Source: a virus. From it: a DNA stretch of 36,967 bases. The notes beneath the pieces are model-generated. The model saw only the letters and a list, made by a program, of their open reading frames with translations. It was not told where the DNA came from and did not search any database. The translations under genes were made by a program, and so were the position numbers. Location of the stretch: IMG/VR virus record IMGVR_UViG_3300042555_001886, positions 1 through 36,967 of that record; one strand, 5' to 3'. Shown here piece by piece: positions 1-7,612 of this stretch (position 1 is the stretch's first letter; each line of letters opens with the position of its first letter).

Positions 1-633
1 ATCCCAACATTATGGCAATCAGATTGTATTTACAATACCATTCGTGATTTTAATTATTGCAATTTAGATGGTATGGAGTTAATTATTATAGATAACGCAA
101 ATAGCGACTATAATATTACATCAGATAATATGACTATTGTTAAGCAACAAGAAAACATATTTGTCAATCCTGCCTGGAATTTAGGTGTAGAAATGGCTAA
201 GTACGATACTATATGCTTATTAAACGACGATATAACAATTAATTTAAAAACGTTATATGCTAATATCCCTCGTTTTCCCGAGTATGGAATGATAGGCTTT
301 GATGCCAACAGAAACCTCACTCAAACGTTAAATCAAGACGATGAAATATGGGAATTAGAAGAGGCTACTTGCCGTAGTTTAGGATTTGGTTGCATGATGA
401 TAATGCCTAAAGCACACTATGAACCAATACCATCAGATTTAAAAATATATTTTGGTGATGATATATTTTATTGGTTAAATAATAATCATTTTAAACGTAA
501 AGTTTATAATATTAGAAATTTAAAAGCAGTTGGTGAATTAAGCAAAACAAGCAAACCGTATGAACCTCAATTACAAGTAGAAGTTCATCACTTTGATAGA
601 ATAATAAACGAATTACAACAAAAATATAAATAA
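1..633 (+). CDS. Glycosyltransferase, GT2-like (5' end cut by window)
   Basis: The frame is open from base 1, so the ATG at 73 is probably internal and the true start lies upstream. The visible protein begins IPTLWQSDCIYNTI, which reads like the start of a GT-A Rossmann strand. It continues through ELIIIDNANSDYN and a VNPAWNLGVEMAKYDTICLLNDD segment whose NDD would be the DxD-type metal and nucleotide-sugar site. This layout (strand, D-N, later N-x-G, then NDD) is that of family 2 glycosyltransferases. The stop codon overlaps the ATG of the next gene (TAATG), so the two are probably translationally coupled. The neighbours are an oxygenase and a collagen-like fibre, so a virion-protein or surface-glycan target is plausible but inferred. 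No membrane segment is seen. Confidence 0.68.
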   Translation: MPTLWQSDCIYNTIRDFNYCNLDGMELIIIDNANSDYNITSDNMTIVKQQENIFVNPAWNLGVEMAKYDTICLLNDDITINLKTLYANIPRFPEYGMIGFDANRNLTQTLNQDDEIWELEEATCRSLGFGCMMIMPKAHYEPIPSDLKIYFGDDIFYWLNNNHFKRKVYNIRNLKAVGELSKTSKPYEPQLQVEVHHFDRIINELQQKYK

Positions 634-1223
634 TGGTACAAACAGGTTATTTGTTTCCTAAGAAACATGTTGATCTTCAAAATTACTACTACTTTAATAA
701 TGGTTTTAATAGTGAAGAATTAGATAGAATTTATAAAGATGTAGATGATATTGATTTTGTAGAAGCTACCACTATTGGTGGTGATAACAAAGAAGCACGT
801 TCATCTTCTATTAAATGGATTCCACAAAACATGAAGTGGAATTGGTTATATAGTAAACTAATGGACATGGCTGTTGAAGCAAATAGTGCTTTATGGGAAT
901 TTGACCTACAATCAGCGCCAGAACAAATACAATACACTGAATACTACGCTTCAGAAGGTGGTCACTACATTTGGCACCAAGATATTGGACCTGGGATGTT
1001 ATCGCTCCGTAAAGTGTCTATTACAGTCCAATTATCCGATCCTAGCGAATATGAGGGTGGTGATTTAGATATTTGGCAAGGTGGTAAAGAACACATCACG
1101 GCTCCACGCGGCAAAGGTACAGTAGTTATATTTCCTTCATATATGATGCATCGAGTTTCACCAGTAACTGTGGGAACTCGCAGATCATTTGTGTTATGGC
1201 TTGGGGGAGAACATTATCGTTAA
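633..1223 (+). CDS. 2-oxoglutarate/Fe(II)-dependent dioxygenase (PKHD/prolyl-4-hydroxylase-like)
   Basis: This is a 196-aa double-stranded beta-helix oxygenase. The facial triad is visible: HxD in YIWHQDIG, the distal histidine in YMMHRVSPV, and the 2-oxoglutarate-binding arginine in TRRSFVLWL. The length and the motif order match the P4H/PKHD class, which hydroxylates proline, lysine or other residues using O2 and 2-oxoglutarate. Its ATG overlaps the stop of the upstream glycosyltransferase, and a late-type promoter for the next gene follows within a few bases. Related oxygenases are common in T4-like phages of marine bacteria with unknown substrates. The collagen-like fibre 570 bases downstream is an attractive substrate. 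That link is inference; the family call is firm. Confidence 0.85.
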   Translation: MVQTGYLFPKKHVDLQNYYYFNNGFNSEELDRIYKDVDDIDFVEATTIGGDNKEARSSSIKWIPQNMKWNWLYSKLMDMAVEANSALWEFDLQSAPEQIQYTEYYASEGGHYIWHQDIGPGMLSLRKVSITVQLSDPSEYEGGDLDIWQGGKEHITAPRGKGTVVIFPSYMMHRVSPVTVGTRRSFVLWLGGEHYR

Positions 1224-1231
1224 TATTTATA
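1224..1231 (+). promoter_or_regulatory. Putative late promoter element TATTTATA
   Basis: TATTTATAC ends 19 bases before the ATG at 1251, just after the oxygenase stop codon. The same octamer recurs ahead of other structural genes at similar spacing. No clear -35 box is seen. Confidence 0.6.
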
Positions 1232-1250
1232 CACGTAAAAAAACATAAAA

Positions 1251-1715
1251 ATGGCAATCAAAATTACAAAGCAAATTGGTACTGATTTAGGTATCACAAG
1301 TGAAGCATATCTTCGTATTACGAACTATAACGTTCAAAAAGGTGGATTCGCTAATTTCCAAACTCAATTATTCTTAAACACTGAAGCAGCAACTTCATCA
1401 TCTAATTTATATCCAGGTCCTGGAATGGGTGGAGCAATAGCTCGTAACCAACAAATTGGTGACAATTTAAACGTTGATTTAAGAGTTGCATCTCAAAGTG
1501 TTGTTTACAGAACAGTAAGCATGCCTTCTCAAAGTATTGGTGAATCAGGAAGTATTACTTATACTAACGTAGAAACTACAGTTTCTGAAAGCGTAACTGT
1601 AATGATCCCAGATTTTTCTCAAGTAGAAGACGCAAACATTTTCGAATTTGGTTATGCTAAATTGAAAGAAAAAGTTGATGAAGTGTTCGGTACAGGTAGC
1701 TACCAAGATTGTTAA
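1251..1715 (+). CDS. Hypothetical virion-type protein
   Basis: This 154-aa soluble protein has no family I recognise. It begins MAIKITKQIG, is rich in Ser, Thr, Asn and Gln with beta-type alternation, and contains a GPGMGG turn near residue 60. It ends in a short acidic and basic helix and a C-terminal QDC. No signal peptide or membrane segment is visible. It has its own late-type promoter 19 bases upstream and an intrinsic terminator about 25 bases downstream, so it can be transcribed alone, as abundant virion proteins often are. The position next to fibre genes suggests a fibre, tail or decoration protein, but the sequence itself does not show which. The A-rich leader AACATAAAAATGG supports this start. 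Confidence 0.7.
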   Translation: MAIKITKQIGTDLGITSEAYLRITNYNVQKGGFANFQTQLFLNTEAATSSSNLYPGPGMGGAIARNQQIGDNLNVDLRVASQSVVYRTVSMPSQSIGESGSITYTNVETTVSESVTVMIPDFSQVEDANIFEFGYAKLKEKVDEVFGTGSYQDC

Positions 1716-1739
1716 TTAGATATTAATATATATTTTTAG

Positions 1740-1764
1740 AAGGGGATGAGTGATCATCCCCTTT
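1740..1764 (+). terminator. Intrinsic terminator after the 154-aa gene
   Basis: A perfect 10-bp stem (AAGGGGATGA with TCATCCCCTT) closes a GTGA loop at 1750-1753. The trailing U stretch is short (TTTC). The next promoter element begins at 1767, so the units are insulated back to back. Confidence 0.7.
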
Positions 1765-1766
1765 CA

Positions 1767-1774
1767 TATTTATA
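1767..1774 (+). promoter_or_regulatory. Putative late promoter element TATTTATA
   Basis: TATTTATACG begins four bases after the upstream terminator stem and ends 21 bases before the ATG of the collagen-like fibre gene at 1796. Confidence 0.6.
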
Positions 1775-1795
1775 CGTGACAAATTCAAAAAAATT

Positions 1796-4267
1796 ATGGC
1801 TTTATCTTTAAGATCAGATTTAGGACGTCCGCTTACCTGGCAGGAAATGGATGACAACTGGACATCACTAAGTGGCAGTATATCACAAATATCAATAGCT
1901 AACGGGGCTCAAGGAGCACAAGGTATTCAGGGGACTGTAGGTTCTCAAGGTGTTCAAGGAGCTGTGGGTGCACAGGGTAATCAAGGTCCTATTGGCGTTC
2001 AAGGTTCACAGGGTACTAAAGGTGATAAAGGCGACCAGGGTGATAAAGGCGCTCAGGGTAATCAAGGTCCTGTTGGAGTTCAAGGTTCACAAGGTACCAA
2101 AGGTGATAAAGGCGATCAAGGAGATGCAGGTGCACAAGGTATACAGGGAACTACAGGTTCTCAAGGCATTCAAGGTGATAAAGGAAGTCAAGGAGAAAAA
2201 GGTACTACAGGTGATCAAGGACAAGCTGGTCCTCAAGGAAATCAAGGTCCTATAGGTTTTCAAGGATTCAAAGGTGACCAAGGGCTAAAAGGTGATCAAG
2301 GAGCTCAAGGTCCTAAAGGTGAACAAGGATTCAAAGGTGACCAAGGAAATCAAGGTCCTAAAGGCGATCAAGGTTTTCAAGGCCATACAGGTGACCAAGG
2401 AAATCAAGGTCCTAAAGGCGACCAAGGCTTTAAAGGCGATAAAGGAGACCAAGGTGACAAAGGTGATAAGGGCGATAAAGGAGATAAAGGTGACCAAGGT
2501 AACCAAGGCCCTAAAGGCGACCAAGGTTTTCAAGGCTCAATAGGTAATGATTCTATAATTCCTGGTCCTCAAGGAAATCAAGGCCCAAAAGGCGACCAAG
2601 GTTTTCAAGGCACGGGGGCTCAAGGAGCTCAAGGTCCTAAAGGTGATCAAGGACATCAAGGTTTAACAGGTAACTTTGGTGGTGCTGCTTTTGATTATAC
2701 ATTCAGCACAAACACATCAAATACAATTCCTGGAAATGGAAAATTAAAATTCAATAATTCATCATTACCGTCAGCTTCATTTTTATATATAAGTGAAACT
2801 GATGATGCTAGTGTTTCTGTATACAACTATTTACAAACAGTAGATGATTCTACATCAGCAATTAAAGGACACTTTACAGTTTCTGAAAAAGGTAGTACAA
2901 CAAACTTTGCTTTATTTGCAATAACTGGAAATCATACTCATAATACAAACTATTTCGAAGTACCTGTTACATGGTTATCAGGAGTAAGTTCACTTACTAA
3001 TGATTTAGATATAATTGTTACATTCGCAAGAACGGGTGATAGAGGAGATACTGGTCTTCAAGGTGCTAAAGGCGATCAAGGCTTTAAAGGAGATAAAGGT
3101 GACCAAGGTAATCAAGGTCCTTTAGGTCCTCAAGGTAACCAAGGACTTAAAGGTGATAAGGGTGACCAAGGTAACCAAGGTCCTTTAGGCCCCCAAGGAT
3201 TCAAAGGTGACCAAGGAGCTCAAGGTCCTAAAGGCGACCAGGGTTTCAAAGGAGATCAAGGTAACCAAGGACCAAAAGGCGACCAAGGCTTTAAAGGCGA
3301 TAAGGGTGACCAAGGCGACCAAGGCTTTAAAGGAGATAAAGGTGATAAAGGCGACCAAGGATTTCAAGGTTTCCAAGGTCTGGGAGTTCAAGGTTTACAA
3401 GGTTTAAAAGGCGATAAAGGCGACCAAGGAGATAGAGGTTTTCAAGGCTTTAAAGGCGACAAAGGCGACCAAGGAAATAAAGGCGACCAAGGAAATAAAG
3501 GCGACCAAGGAAATAAAGGCGACCAAGGAAATAAAGGCGATCAAGGATTTAAAGGAGATAAAGGCGACAAAGGCGATCAAGGATTTAAAGGAGATAAAGG
3601 CGACAAAGGCGATCAAGGAGATAAAGGTTTAAAAGGAGATAAGGGTGATCAAGGAGACAAAGGTTTAAAAGGCGACAAAGGCGATCAAGGAGATAAAGGT
3701 TTAAAAGGCGACAAAGGCGATCAAGGAGATAAAGGTAATAAAGGAGACCAAGGTGATCAAGGCCGTCAGGGGCCTACAGGTACAGGTGATCAAGGCTTCC
3801 AAGGCCGTCAGGGACCTACAGGTGCCGGTCCTCAAGGCAACCAAGGCCCTCAAGGAAACCAAGGTCCAACAGGTCCTGGATTTAACGCTATTTCACCTTC
3901 AACTGCTGATAGATTATTGATCAGTAACGGTACCTCAACTGGAGCCACAACTAACTCACAAATTAGAGTAAGTGGAAATACTATTGAAGCTGAAGGATTT
4001 TATCAGATTTCTTCTCGCTATTTAAAATATAATATAATTCCTTATGAAAGTGATGCTTTAGCTATATTAAATAAAGTTAATGTAGTATCATTTAATTATA
4101 AAGATGATAAAGATAATAGACCTCACATTGGTTTTATAGCTGAAGATACTCCATCAGATCTATCTACTCCAAAGAAAAATACGATGGATGTTCCATCAAC
4201 AGTGGGGGTATTGATAAAGGCAATTCAACAATTAGAAGCTAGAATAAAAGAATTAGAATCTAAATAA
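1796..4267 (+). CDS. Collagen-like tail fibre with C-terminal S74 intramolecular chaperone
   Basis: This 823-aa fibre starts with a short head (about residues 1-36, including DLGRPLTWQEMDDNW, typical of phage fibre N-termini). A first Gly-X-Y stretch runs to about residue 292. A globular, Ser/Thr-rich interruption fills about 293-412, and a second Gly-X-Y stretch runs to about 695. Triplets are dominated by GDK, GDQ, GPK, GFK, GNQ and GPQ: lysine and glutamine sit at Y, and proline mostly at X. The C-terminal domain has SSRYLKYNI, matching the S74/endosialidase chaperone signature with a Ser739/Lys744 dyad. It also has HIGFIAED and a terminal helix (QQLEARIKELE). This domain normally trimerises the fibre and then cuts itself off. 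The gene is probably a receptor-binding or side fibre. Its stop overlaps the next ATG (TAATG). Confidence 0.9.
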   Translation: MALSLRSDLGRPLTWQEMDDNWTSLSGSISQISIANGAQGAQGIQGTVGSQGVQGAVGAQGNQGPIGVQGSQGTKGDKGDQGDKGAQGNQGPVGVQGSQGTKGDKGDQGDAGAQGIQGTTGSQGIQGDKGSQGEKGTTGDQGQAGPQGNQGPIGFQGFKGDQGLKGDQGAQGPKGEQGFKGDQGNQGPKGDQGFQGHTGDQGNQGPKGDQGFKGDKGDQGDKGDKGDKGDKGDQGNQGPKGDQGFQGSIGNDSIIPGPQGNQGPKGDQGFQGTGAQGAQGPKGDQGHQGLTGNFGGAAFDYTFSTNTSNTIPGNGKLKFNNSSLPSASFLYISETDDASVSVYNYLQTVDDSTSAIKGHFTVSEKGSTTNFALFAITGNHTHNTNYFEVPVTWLSGVSSLTNDLDIIVTFARTGDRGDTGLQGAKGDQGFKGDKGDQGNQGPLGPQGNQGLKGDKGDQGNQGPLGPQGFKGDQGAQGPKGDQGFKGDQGNQGPKGDQGFKGDKGDQGDQGFKGDKGDKGDQGFQGFQGLGVQGLQGLKGDKGDQGDRGFQGFKGDKGDQGNKGDQGNKGDQGNKGDQGNKGDQGFKGDKGDKGDQGFKGDKGDKGDQGDKGLKGDKGDQGDKGLKGDKGDQGDKGLKGDKGDQGDKGNKGDQGDQGRQGPTGTGDQGFQGRQGPTGAGPQGNQGPQGNQGPTGPGFNAISPSTADRLLISNGTSTGATTNSQIRVSGNTIEAEGFYQISSRYLKYNIIPYESDALAILNKVNVVSFNYKDDKDNRPHIGFIAEDTPSDLSTPKKNTMDVPSTVGVLIKAIQQLEARIKELESK
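3464..3715 (+). repeat. Tandem 18-bp and 36-bp repeats within the collagen-like gene
   Basis: Four identical 18-bp units, each starting GGCGACCAAGG, occupy 3464-3535. Two identical 36-bp units follow (3536-3571 and 3572-3607), then three near-identical 36-bp units (3608-3643, 3644-3679, 3680-3715). Each unit is a whole number of Gly-X-Y triplets, so gain or loss changes fibre length without breaking the frame. Confidence 0.9.
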
Positions 4268-5034
4268 TGAAAAGTGGCAATTACCAAATAACGGGAAATG
4301 AGTTACAAGAAATGGTAACGGCTAATTTAGTTAGCTTAAAACCAGGCCAAACCATTCCTGCCACTAATAGATGTTTAACTCGTCAAGAAGTAGCTAATAG
4401 AGTTCAGGTTTATACCGGAGACTCTCCAGATGGAGCTTTTATACCTAATAGTAGTTGGGAAATTAATGGAACTTTATATTCAGGTCCTTCTCCATGGCTT
4501 ACTTGTAATTACAACTACATAAATGCTGTAAGATTATCAGACTCTGGTGGTAGTTCATCTCTTATTTTTGAGATGAATCAAGAAGGTAATCCTTATTTAA
4601 ACTGTGATTTAGGAGGGTATGTAAATGGATCTCCATTAAGATTAGATCCGGGTGGTAATTTAGATTGGTTGTATTTTGGAGGACCACAGTATTCTCCTCA
4701 AATGAATTCTGCTGTTAAAGTGGGAAATAGTATTTACGTTCAAGCAAATTTCGGATTAGCTGATGGTGGAGGATCTTGGAACGCTGATGGATATGGATTC
4801 ATGGAGGTATACGCAAATGGAACTTTAATACATGATTATTCTATATTTAAACCATACCAACCAACAGGCCCAAGTCTATCAGAACATGGATATACATTTA
4901 CTGTCCAAGCAAACACAAACTATTATATTAAAGCATGGACCCTTATAACTTATATTTATGAAGGATGTTATTCAGTAAACAACCCATATCATGCTTGTGG
5001 TGGTGATGGTAATTGTGGGTGTATACAATGTTAA
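4267..5034 (+). CDS. Hypothetical fibre-associated protein with Cys-rich tail
   Basis: This 255-aa protein is not one I recognise by family. The first 60 residues form a compact leader (TGNELQEMVTANLVSLKPGQ). A Gly/Ser/Asn/Tyr-rich middle reads as beta-sandwich (for example DGGGSWNADGYGFMEVYANG). The tail is unusually rich in cysteine, ending CGGDGNCGCIQC. There is no signal peptide. Its start overlaps the stop of the collagen-like fibre gene and the next gene follows after 9 bases, so the three form one expression unit. It may be an adhesin or fibre-tip protein. The Cys cluster resembles that of the next gene and may bind metal or form disulphides outside the cell. The function is inferred from position only. 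Confidence 0.72.
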   Translation: MKSGNYQITGNELQEMVTANLVSLKPGQTIPATNRCLTRQEVANRVQVYTGDSPDGAFIPNSSWEINGTLYSGPSPWLTCNYNYINAVRLSDSGGSSSLIFEMNQEGNPYLNCDLGGYVNGSPLRLDPGGNLDWLYFGGPQYSPQMNSAVKVGNSIYVQANFGLADGGGSWNADGYGFMEVYANGTLIHDYSIFKPYQPTGPSLSEHGYTFTVQANTNYYIKAWTLITYIYEGCYSVNNPYHACGGDGNCGCIQC

Positions 5035-5043
5035 AATTAAAAT

Positions 5044-6504
5044 ATGGCAAATAACGCAACATTATATTCTTATTGTTCTCCACTTAGTGTAAATTGTCCT
5101 GTTTGGACTAATGCTAAAAGAACTTCTACTGCTTCCAATGGTATATATTCTACATTTGATTATTTAACACAAGGAACTAGATATGTAACTGTGTTTAATG
5201 GTGTTATTTCGAGTATTGATAACTTATGTCCTGTTGGACCTGGTAGTGTAATAGCTACACAATCTGGATATGGAACTGGAATAATAGAAGTATCTAGAGG
5301 AGAAAATAGTATAACCATGACTCCTTTCCACACAGTAGGTAGAGATTGGATTGAGGCTAAAGCTAGTACAGATGGTATTTACATATATGCAATTAGAAAC
5401 CTCTCAGTCCCAGAAGCTGCAGGAAAAATCGAAAGATCATTAAATTATGGTGCATCTTTTTACCCTATCACTTCTGGTATTACTCCAACTCACAACCCAG
5501 TTGCTATAGCAATGGATGAAACAGCATCCACTGTAGTTGTTGTAACTCAAAATGGATATATCTATTATAATTTAGGTACTTACTTTAATAACTTTAATCA
5601 ATCAACTGCTCCTGGAATAAGAGATTGGAAAGCCGTTGCAGTAAGTGCTACAGGAAATATAATTGTTGCAGCAGCCTCAGATGGTACAGTTTGGAGAACA
5701 ACAAAAAGTCAGATAAGTAATAATCAAGGCTGGCTTCAATCTAATATAGGATATGGAGGTGGATCAACTTCTTGGACATGCATAACAATAAACCGTGATG
5801 GTAGTAGAATTTGGTTAGCTGGAAATAACACACATTTATATAGATCAGATGATGGTGGATACACTTTTGTACCAATACAAATAACAGTTACAATACCTGG
5901 TCTTGGTTCAGCTAATATTAGTAGCCCTTTTAATTTTTCTAATATTGCTACAGATAATCTAGGTAACAATACAGTAGCTACAGTAGAACCAAATAGTAAT
6001 TCTTCTAATTGTGGTTTCATTGCAAAAAACTTTATAGGAGGGCCAGTTAATTATAATAACTGGTCATGGGGGTGGGGAAGAACTGGATACTATCCATACA
6101 ATAATATAGTTAATGGTTCTTGGACAGGATTAGCAGTAAGCTCAGATGCTGCTACAATATATGCTGTTAATAACGACCCTTCATTAGGTGGATTATATGT
6201 ATCACAAGATAATGCCTCTAACTTTTTCGGAATAGGGGGCGTAAAGCCTTATTCTTCAATAAGTTATGTCCGAAACCAAACCTGCCCAGCTAATGGTACA
6301 GTTCTAGAACAATTTTGTGATGGTACTACTTGGACTCAAATAATTGCTAATGGTAGTTGTTCCACTTACACTACTCAAGAGTATAACTCATATTTATGTC
6401 CAATTATGCAGAATTATGTCTGTGATTGTGGATTTGGTTGTGAAGCATATCCAAACCCATGTTATTATTATGGATGTTATGACTGTAATGGCGGGGTTGT
6501 TTAA
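5044..6504 (+). CDS. BNR-repeat/beta-propeller-like adhesin with Cys-rich C-terminus
   Basis: This 486-aa protein contains at least three Asp-box (BNR) type turns: RSLNYGASFYPI, RSDDGGYTFVPI and SQDNASNFFGI. They are spaced by strands such as AIAMDETASTVVVV and CITINRDGSRIWLAG, as in YCF48/sialidase-like propellers, roughly residues 95-395. The last 80 residues form a separate Cys-rich module. It has NGTVLEQFCDGTTW, a phrase I associate with phage and surface proteins of Bacteroidota, then CDCGFGCEAYPNPC and a YYYGCYDCNGG end. No sialidase catalytic set can be assigned, so binding rather than cleavage is favoured. It follows the collagen-like fibre and another Cys-tailed protein in one operon, which fits a receptor-binding role. 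The exact ligand cannot be read. Confidence 0.68.
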   Translation: MANNATLYSYCSPLSVNCPVWTNAKRTSTASNGIYSTFDYLTQGTRYVTVFNGVISSIDNLCPVGPGSVIATQSGYGTGIIEVSRGENSITMTPFHTVGRDWIEAKASTDGIYIYAIRNLSVPEAAGKIERSLNYGASFYPITSGITPTHNPVAIAMDETASTVVVVTQNGYIYYNLGTYFNNFNQSTAPGIRDWKAVAVSATGNIIVAAASDGTVWRTTKSQISNNQGWLQSNIGYGGGSTSWTCITINRDGSRIWLAGNNTHLYRSDDGGYTFVPIQITVTIPGLGSANISSPFNFSNIATDNLGNNTVATVEPNSNSSNCGFIAKNFIGGPVNYNNWSWGWGRTGYYPYNNIVNGSWTGLAVSSDAATIYAVNNDPSLGGLYVSQDNASNFFGIGGVKPYSSISYVRNQTCPANGTVLEQFCDGTTWTQIIANGSCSTYTTQEYNSYLCPIMQNYVCDCGFGCEAYPNPCYYYGCYDCNGGVV

Positions 6505-6522
6505 TATATAAAATAAAAATTT

Positions 6523-6753
6523 ATGATAAATTATTACAGAAAGAATCAAATGCACTTATCGGTAGATACCGAAACACAAAAAGTTATCGTTTTAATGAAC
6601 GAATCTAATGAATGTTCAATACGCGTTACTGCACCAGCCCCGTTTTATGATAAAATAGCTGAAGATTTAACTAATAATATTATTGAAGAATCGACAGAAG
6701 AAGCATTTATCGCTACTAGACAGGAAGTAGAAACTCGTCTTTCTTCTTTATAA
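6523..6753 (+). CDS. Small hypothetical protein
   Basis: This 76-aa acidic protein begins MINYYRKNQMHLSV and has a two-strand start (VDTETQKVIVLMNESNECSIR) followed by an amphipathic helix and a charged C-terminus. No motif, signal peptide or membrane segment is seen. It lies 18 bases after the propeller gene, behind an A/T-rich leader, and probably ends the fibre operon, since a new late-type promoter element begins 26 bases after its stop. I do not recognise the family. A small tail or assembly factor is possible, but nothing in the sequence shows this. Confidence 0.6.
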   Translation: MINYYRKNQMHLSVDTETQKVIVLMNESNECSIRVTAPAPFYDKIAEDLTNNIIEESTEEAFIATRQEVETRLSSL

Positions 6754-6779
6754 GATTGCGGTTTTTGGACTCTGTTATA

Positions 6780-6787
6780 TATTTATA
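6780..6787 (+). promoter_or_regulatory. Putative late promoter element TATTTATA
   Basis: TATTTATATAC ends 22 bases before the ATG at 6810, in the 56-base gap after the 76-aa gene. Confidence 0.6.
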
Positions 6788-6809
6788 TACGAACAAAAAA
6801 ATATAAAAC

Positions 6810-7061
6810 ATGTTAACACTTATTATCGTATTAGTACTTGCAGCCGCTGTTACCTTTGTTCTAATGAGAAAAGGTAAGATTGCTGACACAAACAACAACA
6901 ACATTCCTGATGCAATCGAATCAAAAATCGAAGCAGTTAAAGAAGTTGTTGCTGAAGTAAAAGAAGTTGTAAAAGAAGCTAAAGCTAAAGCTCCAAAAAA
7001 ACAAGCAGCTCCAAAAGCAGCACCATCTCCAAAAACAAAAGCAACAAAGAAAACAAAATAA
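6810..7061 (+). CDS. Membrane-anchored protein with Ala/Lys/Pro-rich histone-like tail
   Basis: This 83-aa protein has a clear N-terminal hydrophobic segment (residues 1-18, LTLIIVLVLAAAVTFVL) followed by MRKGK. A short spacer, TNNNNIPDAIESK, resembles a dentilisin/thrombospondin-like calcium turn. A charged helix with VKEVVAEVKEVVKEAK follows, then a tail of Ala, Pro and Lys (PKKQAAPKAAPSPK) that looks like the tail of histone H1-like proteins. The layout suggests an inner-membrane anchor with a cytoplasmic basic tail, or a virion component in which the basic tail meets DNA or membrane. It has its own late-type promoter and leads a five-gene unit. The function is unknown; the architecture is seen directly. 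Confidence 0.65.
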   Translation: MLTLIIVLVLAAAVTFVLMRKGKIADTNNNNIPDAIESKIEAVKEVVAEVKEVVKEAKAKAPKKQAAPKAAPSPKTKATKKTK

Positions 7062-7076
7062 AATATAAAGAAAGTT

Positions 7077-7547
7077 ATGGAAAAAATTAGTCTAAAATTG
7101 TTCGAGTTTTTAAATCTCGAAGCTGAAATTAATGGTTTAGTAAACCAACAAACAGGTGAAGCAATTTCTAAAGGTTTATTAGGTGAAAAACTTAACATGA
7201 TCACTAAGTATTGGATCACTGATTTAAATAAAAAATTGACTTCTGAAAAAGAATCAATTAACAAACTTCGTGATGAATTAATTATGAAGTATGGTTCAAC
7301 AGATGAAAGTGGTGGATACCAACTATCTCCATCTATCAAGGTAGAAGATGGTGTCGACGAAGAAGGTAACCCAAAATTCAAAGCAGAACCAAACAAAGAT
7401 TTCTTTGAATTTCAAAAGGAATACAACGATTTGTTAAATCAAGAAAGAGAATTAGAGTATAAGCCTTTCAATATCAGCGATTTCGCTCATGTAGAAACAG
7501 AAGGCAACTACCAAACATTCTTCCAATTGATTAAAGTTGAAGACTAA
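7077..7547 (+). CDS. Hypothetical conserved phage protein
   Basis: This 156-aa soluble protein is mostly helical and acidic. It has an N-terminal segment MEKISLKLFEFLNLEAEIN, a coiled-coil-prone stretch around residues 55-80 (LNKKLTSEKESINKLRDELI), and an acidic loop (EDGVDEEGNPK). A second helix, FFEFQKEYNDLLNQERELE, ends near residue 135. There are no catalytic motifs and no cysteines. The gene lies 15 bases downstream of the membrane-anchored protein and ends in a hairpin terminator. The overall pattern, a helical bundle encoded just before tail genes, is compatible with a tail-assembly or chaperone-like protein, but I cannot name it. Confidence 0.66.
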   Translation: MEKISLKLFEFLNLEAEINGLVNQQTGEAISKGLLGEKLNMITKYWITDLNKKLTSEKESINKLRDELIMKYGSTDESGGYQLSPSIKVEDGVDEEGNPKFKAEPNKDFFEFQKEYNDLLNQERELEYKPFNISDFAHVETEGNYQTFFQLIKVED

Positions 7548-7571
7548 TCCCTCTATATAAAACAAAGAAAT

Positions 7572-7594
7572 AGCCTCTAATTTAGGGGCTTTTC
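7572..7594 (+). terminator. Intrinsic terminator after the 156-aa gene
   Basis: The stem AGCCTCT (7572-7578) pairs with AGGGGCT (7584-7590) with one wobble pair, around an AATTT loop. TTTTC and further Ts follow from 7590. Confidence 0.7.
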
Positions 7595-7612
7595 TTTATT
7601 AAATAAAGTTAT

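Noticed and set aside
73-633. ATG at 73 as start of the glycosyltransferase
   Set aside because: The frame is open from base 1, and residues before 73 (IPTLWQSDCIYNTI) look like part of the GT-A fold, so the gene is 5' truncated by the window.
874-1068. Plus-strand 64-aa ORF within the oxygenase gene
   Set aside because: It sits wholly inside a gene with clear catalytic motifs in another frame, and has no leader or homology signal.
2285-2533. Minus-strand and alternative-frame ORFs opposite the collagen-like gene (also 2087-2281, 2292-2543, 3185-3391, 3404-3616)
   Set aside because: They are read-throughs of the Gly-X-Y repeat in other frames, with low-complexity Ile/Val/Phe/Lys products and no independent start signal.
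3464-3715. CRISPR array
   Set aside because: Repeats are contiguous or differ by a few bases with no unique spacers, are in frame with a Gly-X-Y protein and have no cas genes nearby.
6716-7396. Minus-strand 226-aa ORF
   Set aside because: It spans three well-supported plus-strand genes and a promoter; its hydrophobic runs are the complement of the Lys/Ala-rich tail.
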